The position numbers and the translations under genes are program-made. Positions 7,697-11,713 of a stretch of 11,713 nucleotides of DNA are shown piece after piece. The notes below the pieces were generated by a model. That model was given only the letters and a program-made list of their open reading frames with translations. It was not told where the DNA came from and did not search any database. The stretch is from NCBI GenBank assembly GCA_018061385.1, contig JAGOUF010000024.1:1-11713 (forward strand), in the 5' to 3' direction. How positions within the stretch are numbered: position 1 is the first letter of the stretch; each line of letters starts with the position of its first letter. Source of the DNA: Chitinophagaceae bacterium. Its GTDB lineage: Bacteria; Bacteroidota; Bacteroidia; Chitinophagales; Chitinophagaceae.

Positions 7697-8998
7697 TTGC
7701 ATTATAAAAATAAGATTGAAATATTGTTACTCTATTCTCATACCATTACCACTAGGCTACAATACATAGCTACAACAATTTTTCCATCAATTGAGTGTAC
7801 CAACAATGCAACAAAATTCGAGCAATTTAATGGTGCAAAAATTAATTATTCTGCTACAAAAATTTCAGAGCATGAATGTTGGATTAGCCCACATACATTG
7901 CTATTTGAAACGAATATTAAAGAACAACAAATAGAATTTTTTATCTGGAAAGAACTACCTACTTTTTTTAAAACAGAGGGTACAATTCCTTTCGATTTTT
8001 TAGCTGCTGCTTTTTATTTACTTACTCGATACGAAGAATATTTCCCACACGAAAAAGATGAATACAATCGCTATGCTCATACCAATAGCATTGCTTACAA
8101 AAATAATTTTTTGCATTTGCCTTTAATTAATTTATGGGTCGAAAAGATTAAAGATCGGTTTCCTCAATTAAATATTGAACCATCCCCCTTTAAGTTCATT
8201 CCTTCGTACGATATTGATATTGCTTATGCTTACAACAATCAACCAATTGTAAAAAATGTGGCTGGTTTTTTTAAAAATATTTTACAAGGTAAATTAGATA
8301 TTGCTCAAGAAAGGTTGAGTGTTTTAGGCAATTCAAAACCCGATCCATTTGATGTTTATGATTGGTTACAGCAATTGCATTCTACAAAAAACGAATCTGC
8401 TGTTTACTTTTTTTTAGTGGCAGATAAAAGAAGTGAATACGATAAAAACATTTCACCTAAACAAAAATCTATTCAGCAATTAATACAAAAGATAGCTACA
8501 AATAATTTGGTAGGTGTACATCCGTCATGGCTAAGCAATACCAATACAAATTGGCTATTCAACGAAGTAAAAACAATCACTCAAATTACGCAACAAACTT
8601 GTTTGCATAGTAGACAACATTATATTCAATTTAGTGTACCTACTACTTATAATAATTTAATAAACGCAGGAATTACCAACGATTATTCTATGGGTTATGG
8701 TAGTATCAATGGTTTTAGGGCATCTTATACTTTACCATTTACTTGGTACAATTTACAAGAAGATTGTATTACCAACTTAACCATTCACCCTTTTTGTTAC
8801 ATGGATGCCAACGCAATTTTTGAGGAAAAACTTAGTCCACAACAAGCGTTACAACAATTACAGCAGTATTACAATATAGTGAAACAAGTAGATGGAAGTT
8901 TTTACATGATTCACCACAATCATTTTTTAGCCATGCAACCACAATGGCAGGTTTGGAGAGATGTATATGAGAATTTTTTACATCAAAATAAATTGTAA
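7697..8998 (+). CDS. Polysaccharide deacetylase-like protein with DUF7033-type N terminus
   Basis: About 433 residues. The N-terminal part (IEILLLYSHTITTRLQYIATTIF, then INYS at 49-52, PHTLLFE at 65-71, FDFLAAAFYLLTRYEEY at 99-115) resembles the DUF7033 region found before NodB-like deacetylase domains in Bacteroidota. The remainder has features of that fold: SYDIDIAYAY (170-179) as the metal-binding strand, VGVHPSW (272-278), FRASYTLPF (340-348), IHPF (363-366) and a late HHNHF (406-410). The likely role is removal of acyl groups from a cell-surface or exported polysaccharide. No signal peptide is seen, so a cytoplasmic or membrane-peripheral site is possible. No in-frame ATG occurs before residue 332; the best start is TTG at 7697, since the frame is closed by a stop at 7664-7666. 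It lies 18 bases after lutB and is followed by a hairpin. Family assignment is from recall of conserved motifs; the substrate is unknown. Confidence 0.8.
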   Translation: MHYKNKIEILLLYSHTITTRLQYIATTIFPSIECTNNATKFEQFNGAKINYSATKISEHECWISPHTLLFETNIKEQQIEFFIWKELPTFFKTEGTIPFDFLAAAFYLLTRYEEYFPHEKDEYNRYAHTNSIAYKNNFLHLPLINLWVEKIKDRFPQLNIEPSPFKFIPSYDIDIAYAYNNQPIVKNVAGFFKNILQGKLDIAQERLSVLGNSKPDPFDVYDWLQQLHSTKNESAVYFFLVADKRSEYDKNISPKQKSIQQLIQKIATNNLVGVHPSWLSNTNTNWLFNEVKTITQITQQTCLHSRQHYIQFSVPTTYNNLINAGITNDYSMGYGSINGFRASYTLPFTWYNLQEDCITNLTIHPFCYMDANAIFEEKLSPQQALQQLQQYYNIVKQVDGSFYMIHHNHFLAMQPQWQVWRDVYENFLHQNKL

Positions 8999-9015
8999 AC
9001 TCAATTGTAAATAGT

Positions 9016-9048
9016 AAACCTATAAGGTCTTAAAGATCTTATAGGTTT
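9016..9048 (+). terminator. Long hairpin, probable terminator or dispersed palindromic repeat
   Basis: AAACCTATAAG (9016-9026) pairs perfectly with CTTATAGGTTT (9038-9048). The inner bases GTCT and AGAT extend the stem to 15 pairs, one of them G-T, around a 3-base loop. Only a short T run (9046-9049) follows. It sits 18 bases after the deacetylase-like gene and ahead of the pyrD promoter, a fitting place for a terminator. The near-palindromic sequence also resembles intergenic repeats of other Bacteroidota. Confidence 0.65.
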
Positions 9049-9099
9049 TATAACTATGTTTCTTTATAAAAAAGCAGCTTCTTAGTTTATGCAAAATAA

Positions 9100-9107
9100 T
9101 ATCTTCG
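9100..9107 (+). promoter_or_regulatory. Candidate Bacteroidota -7 element for pyrD
   Basis: TATCTTCG matches the Bacteroidota -7 consensus TAnnTTTG at all but one fixed position and ends 4 bases before the ATG at 9112. This layout, with the element almost touching the start codon, is one I recall as common in Chitinophagaceae and implies a very short or leaderless mRNA. No convincing -33 TTTG is seen at the expected distance. Confidence 0.4.
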
Positions 9108-9111
9108 CCAC

Positions 9112-10146
9112 ATGTATAGTTTAGTAAGAAATCTGCTATTTAATTTCTCTCCAGAAAGTGTGCATTACTTTAGTATGAATTGTTTAAAAACGGCCTGTTC
9201 AATTCCGTTTATTCAACATCAAATACAACAACAATTTACGCCACAAAGCCCTCATTTAGCAAAGGATGTTTTTGGATTACATTTTAAAAATCCTGTTGGA
9301 CTTGGTGCAGGTTTCGATAAAAATGCTTTGTATTTAAATGAAGTACAAAACTTGGGTTTTGGCTTTGTAGAAATTGGTACAGTAACGCCTTTGGCTCAAG
9401 CAGGAAACGACAAGCCAAGATTGTTTCGTTTGCCAAAAGACAAAGCTTTAATTAATAGAATGGGTTTTAATAATGATGGTGTTCAAATAGTAAAAAATAG
9501 ATTGGCTGCATGGAAAAATAGTACAACAAATAATCAGTTAATTGTTGGTGGAAACATTGGAAAAAATAAAATAACAGCCAATGAAGATGCTTGGAAAGAT
9601 TATGAAATTTGCTTTAAAGAATTGTTTGATGTTGCCGATTATTTTGTAGTAAATGTAAGCAGCCCAAATACACCAGGCCTAAGAGAGCTACAAGAAAAAG
9701 ATGCTTTATTAAAAATTTTAGGGCATCTTCAAAACATCAATCAAGGTAAAAAAAGTCCCAAACCATTGTTACTAAAAATAGCTCCTGATTTAACTCAAGA
9801 ACAATTGGATGATATTGTTGCTCTAAGTTTTGAAGTACAACTAAGTGGTTTGGTTGCTACCAATACAACCATTAGTAGAACCAATTTACAAACAGCACAA
9901 TCAACTGTAAATGCAATTGGTGCAGGTGGTTTAAGTGGAAAACCTGTAACTCAAAGAAGTACAGAAGTGGTTGATTATTTAAGTAAACAAACACAAAATA
10001 AAATACCCATTATTGCTAGTGGTGGAATTTTTACTGCCAACGATGCTAAAGAAAAAATACAAGCTGGTGCAAGCCTTATACAAGTATGGACTGGCTTTGT
10101 ATACGAAGGGCCAAGTATTGTAAAAAATATTTGTACCGCATTATAA
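9112..10146 (+). CDS. pyrD: Dihydroorotate dehydrogenase (quinone), class 2
   Basis: A 344-residue enzyme (E. coli PyrD has 336). It oxidises dihydroorotate to orotate in pyrimidine synthesis and passes electrons through FMN to the membrane quinone pool. The N-terminal amphipathic region (LVRNLLFNFSPESVHYF, 4-20) is the class 2 membrane-docking extension. Core motifs are NPVGLGAGFDKNA (60-72), EIGTVTP (87-93), RLFRLP (103-108), NRMGFNNDG (115-123) and NVSSPNTPGLRELQ (181-194), where Ser184 aligns with the catalytic serine of class 2 enzymes. Further motifs are LLLKIAPDL (219-227), ATNTTISR (249-256), GAGGLSGKP (270-278) and IIASGGIFTANDA (300-312) with the FMN-phosphate site. It is a stand-alone gene, with a hairpin upstream and a strong terminator downstream; no other pyrimidine genes are adjacent. 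The start codon and both class 2 termini look intact. Confidence 0.98.
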   Translation: MYSLVRNLLFNFSPESVHYFSMNCLKTACSIPFIQHQIQQQFTPQSPHLAKDVFGLHFKNPVGLGAGFDKNALYLNEVQNLGFGFVEIGTVTPLAQAGNDKPRLFRLPKDKALINRMGFNNDGVQIVKNRLAAWKNSTTNNQLIVGGNIGKNKITANEDAWKDYEICFKELFDVADYFVVNVSSPNTPGLRELQEKDALLKILGHLQNINQGKKSPKPLLLKIAPDLTQEQLDDIVALSFEVQLSGLVATNTTISRTNLQTAQSTVNAIGAGGLSGKPVTQRSTEVVDYLSKQTQNKIPIIASGGIFTANDAKEKIQAGASLIQVWTGFVYEGPSIVKNICTAL

Positions 10147-10172
10147 TAAAGTCTCTTTAGAAAATTATTTCC

Positions 10173-10210
10173 ATAAAAAAGCTGCTAATAAAACTTAGCA
10201 GCTTTTTTAT
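10173..10210. terminator. Strong bidirectional terminator between convergent genes
   Basis: AAAAAAGCTGCTAA (10175-10188) pairs perfectly with TTAGCAGCTTTTTT (10195-10208) around a 6-base loop, and two further outer pairs extend it. The A-rich left arm and T-rich right arm give a U tract on either strand. It lies between the stop of pyrD (10146) and the stop of the minus-strand gene (10226), so it serves both. An outer ATTTCC/GGAAAT pair (10167-10172, 10215-10220) could extend the fold further. Confidence 0.92.
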
Positions 10211-10225
10211 TATTGGAAATATTTT

Positions 10226-11332
10226 TTACTGAATACTAATAGGAATGGTTTGTATCATATCGCTAGCTATAACTTTTAAATAAACAATTCCTCTACTTGT
10301 TGTATTAGGAATAACCAACGAAAGAGTATTATTACCAAGTGTAATACTTGCATTTTGAACTTGTAATATTTTTCCAGTTGAACTGAATAAAACTAAGTTT
10401 ACAGTAGCATTTTTATTACTTACAATTTCTGTTTTTACGGTAGAGCCTACTGTTAAGTATGTAGGGAAAACTCTTTTTACAAATAATGAATTGGCTTTTA
10501 GTTTAACATCAATCACTTTTGAATATTTCAATGTGCCATCTTTATCTACCATCTTCAATCTATAAAAAATAGAGCGTTCGTAATACGATGGTTTCGAATC
10601 GGTAAAGCTGTAAGACTGTGAACTTGATGTATTACCAGCTGCTGCAATTTTCGCAATTGAATAAAAAATTTGGCCGTTATCGCTTTTTTCAACTTCAAAA
10701 TAATTACTATTAATTTCTGTACTAGTTTTCCAATTTATTAATACATCCTTTCCATTTACTTTGGCAATAAGTTCTGCCAATTCAATTGGCAAAGCAACAA
10801 CCTTAGTACTAGAATAAATATAATCGCCTTGATTACCATTTGCATTATTTGCAGCATTACCAACAAAATAAAAAGTTACAGGTTGGTTAGCTGTTGCAGG
10901 TGCTGTCCATGTTAAATTGGTATATGTATAACTTGCTTGAGTTGATGTTACTACAGCTCCGTTATGGCTCAACTCGTCTGAATTATTTGCTGCATTGGCA
11001 TTTGTACTGCTAAATGTTCCTATGGCGTTATTTCCTGTAGTTGCAGAAGCAATTGAAAACCCCCAACGACTTCTATTTGCAGATGCATGAGAAATAGTTA
11101 ATGTAAAAGGATAGGCTTGATTAGGAACATAATTTGAATTGGGTAATCCAGATACAGATACACTTCCTCCAGCTGTATTTAGTGCAAAACTACTGTGACA
11201 TTGTACACAATAATCTCCCGATGCTCCCGTATAACCAGTAGGTGGTTGAGAGCTAAATTTTGTACTTTTTACATTTGATAGTAAAAGAGTAACAAACGAA
11301 AGTAAAATAAGTGAAGTAGAGATTTTTTTCAT
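10226..11332 (-). CDS. Secreted choice-of-anchor V-type protein with CxxCH motif and T9SS type A-like C terminus
   Basis: A 368-residue protein with an N-terminal signal peptide (MKKISTSLILLSFVTLLLSN, cleavage near 20-25). Next comes PPTGYTGASGDYCVQCH (30-46), in which Cys42-x2-Cys45-His46 is a c-type heme attachment signature. A Reeler-like beta-sandwich follows (about 55-180, with YPFTLTISHASANRSRWGFS). This matches the choice-of-anchor V domain proteins of Bacteroidota as I recall them. Residues about 183-277 are an FN3-like segment common before T9SS tails (VLINWKTSTEINSNYFEVEK, FYRLKMVDKDGTLKYSKV). The last 85 or so residues resemble a T9SS type A sorting domain (VNLVLFSSTGKIL, GIVYLKVI), though the usual YPNP motif is replaced by RVFPTYL. 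Export to the cell surface or medium is inferred. Whether heme is bound is unknown. The neighbouring minus-strand gene is also T9SS cargo. Confidence 0.85.
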   Translation of the reverse strand: MKKISTSLILLSFVTLLLSNVKSTKFSSQPPTGYTGASGDYCVQCHSSFALNTAGGSVSVSGLPNSNYVPNQAYPFTLTISHASANRSRWGFSIASATTGNNAIGTFSSTNANAANNSDELSHNGAVVTSTQASYTYTNLTWTAPATANQPVTFYFVGNAANNANGNQGDYIYSSTKVVALPIELAELIAKVNGKDVLINWKTSTEINSNYFEVEKSDNGQIFYSIAKIAAAGNTSSSQSYSFTDSKPSYYERSIFYRLKMVDKDGTLKYSKVIDVKLKANSLFVKRVFPTYLTVGSTVKTEIVSNKNATVNLVLFSSTGKILQVQNASITLGNNTLSLVIPNTTSRGIVYLKVIASDMIQTIPISIQ

Positions 11333-11459
11333 AAATAATTTTTTTAGGTGATTTATTTTACAAGTATTTCTAAAATATAATGCTGTAATATATTCTTTTT
11401 AACAATATATTACGAAAAATTGCTGCTTTTAGAGAAAAAAATGAAGCTTATTTTAAGCA
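11333..11459 (-). promoter_or_regulatory. Promoter region of the CxxCH-protein gene
   Basis: This 127-base gap separates two minus-strand genes. On the minus strand, TATATTTT preceded about 23 bases earlier by TTG loosely fits the Bacteroidota TTG/TAnnTTTG promoter pair. The match is imperfect in an AT-rich background, so this is a candidate only. Nothing else is evident apart from the small hairpin next to the upstream gene. Confidence 0.25.
11446..11458 (-). terminator. Small hairpin, possible terminator of the T9SS type B gene
   Basis: GCTTA (11446-11450) pairs with TAAGC (11454-11458) around a 3-base loop, 2 bases past the stop of the minus-strand gene. On that strand it is followed by TTCA and then a seven-T run. 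The 5-base stem is short, so it is only a weak candidate. Confidence 0.35.
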
Positions 11460-11713
11460 TTATTTAATAATACTTATACTACCTGTAAAAGGAGCTTTAT
11501 AAAAAGTATCGTTTAGTTTTAGTATGTAATAATATGTACCAATAGGTAATGGTTTGTTATTAAAAGTACCATCCCAAGGTGTTAAGTAACCCTTAGAAGT
11601 AAAAATATTTCTTCCTCCTCTATCAAAAACATCTAGTGTGCAGTTGGGAAATGCAACCAATGCTGGGATTGTCCAAGTGTCGTTTATCCCATCTCCATTT
11701 GGAGAAAATACAT
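11460..11713 (-). CDS. T9SS type B / gliding motility-associated C-terminal domain protein, 5' partial
   Basis: The frame is open to the right edge of the window, so only the last 84 or so residues are seen. They begin VFSPNGDGINDTWTIPAL, the hallmark start of the gliding motility-associated C-terminal (CHU_C, T9SS type B) domain. They continue with LDVFDRGGRNIFTSKGYLTPWDGTFNNKPLPIGTYYYILKL and end SGSISIIK, all typical of the domain. Such tails direct large surface adhesins or enzymes through the type IX secretion system and are usually attached to long repeat-rich proteins; the functional part here lies outside the window. The stop at 11460 is intact, and a small hairpin follows. The gene lies upstream of, and on the same strand as, another exported protein, but a 127-base gap suggests separate transcription. 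Confidence 0.93.
   Translation of the reverse strand, partial: VFSPNGDGINDTWTIPALVAFPNCTLDVFDRGGRNIFTSKGYLTPWDGTFNNKPLPIGTYYYILKLNDTFYKAPFTGSISIIK

Noticed and set aside
11658..11660. TTG at 11660 as the start of a short 66-residue gene
   Set aside because: Codons upstream read VFSPNGDGINDTWTIPA, the conserved start of a T9SS type B domain, so the gene runs off the window edge.

Overview
The window looks like chromosomal DNA from a low-GC member of the Bacteroidota, most probably of the Chitinophagaceae or a related family. The evidence is a clade-typical gene set: a rhomboid-like protein with a DUF6576-like tail, an OMP_b-brl_3-type outer-membrane barrel, a DUF7033/polysaccharide-deacetylase-like protein, and two type IX secretion (T9SS) cargo proteins with type A-like and type B C-termini. 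The AT-rich codon use, near absence of Shine-Dalgarno sequences and a TAnnTTTG-like promoter element just before pyrD fit the same group. Family placement is inference; no rRNA or marker gene is present.

Layout. (1) Bases 1-3162, plus strand: a three-gene operon-like run. It begins with a rhomboid-family membrane protein whose 5' end lies outside the window, followed by two paralogous membrane-anchored endonuclease/exonuclease/phosphatase (EEP) proteins, with gaps of 3 and 23 bases. (2) Bases 3164-6155, minus strand: apaG, whose stop codon lies one base from that of the second EEP gene, then a terminator, then an 815-residue outer-membrane beta-barrel protein. (3) Bases 6156-6299: a divergent control region with a short inverted repeat. 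(4) Bases 6300-8998, plus strand: a LutB-type iron-sulfur protein, then a polysaccharide-deacetylase-like protein that appears to start at TTG, then a hairpin. (5) Bases 9112-10146, plus strand: pyrD (class 2 dihydroorotate dehydrogenase), ending at a strong bidirectional terminator. (6) Bases 10226-11713, minus strand: two T9SS-exported proteins. One carries a CxxCH motif; the other is cut by the window edge and shows only its gliding-motility-type C-terminal domain.

Working together: the genes are mostly housekeeping or envelope functions rather than one pathway. The rhomboid/EEP/EEP run is the one group whose spacing argues for a joint role, probably at the inner membrane. Its rhomboid lacks the catalytic serine and the HxxxN histidine, so it is probably a pseudoprotease; this is the most unusual observation here. 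I see no CRISPR array, transposon, phage, tRNA or rRNA, and no convincing undescribed multi-gene system. There is no gene-free stretch over 300 bases; the longest gaps are about 110-160 bases and are described below.
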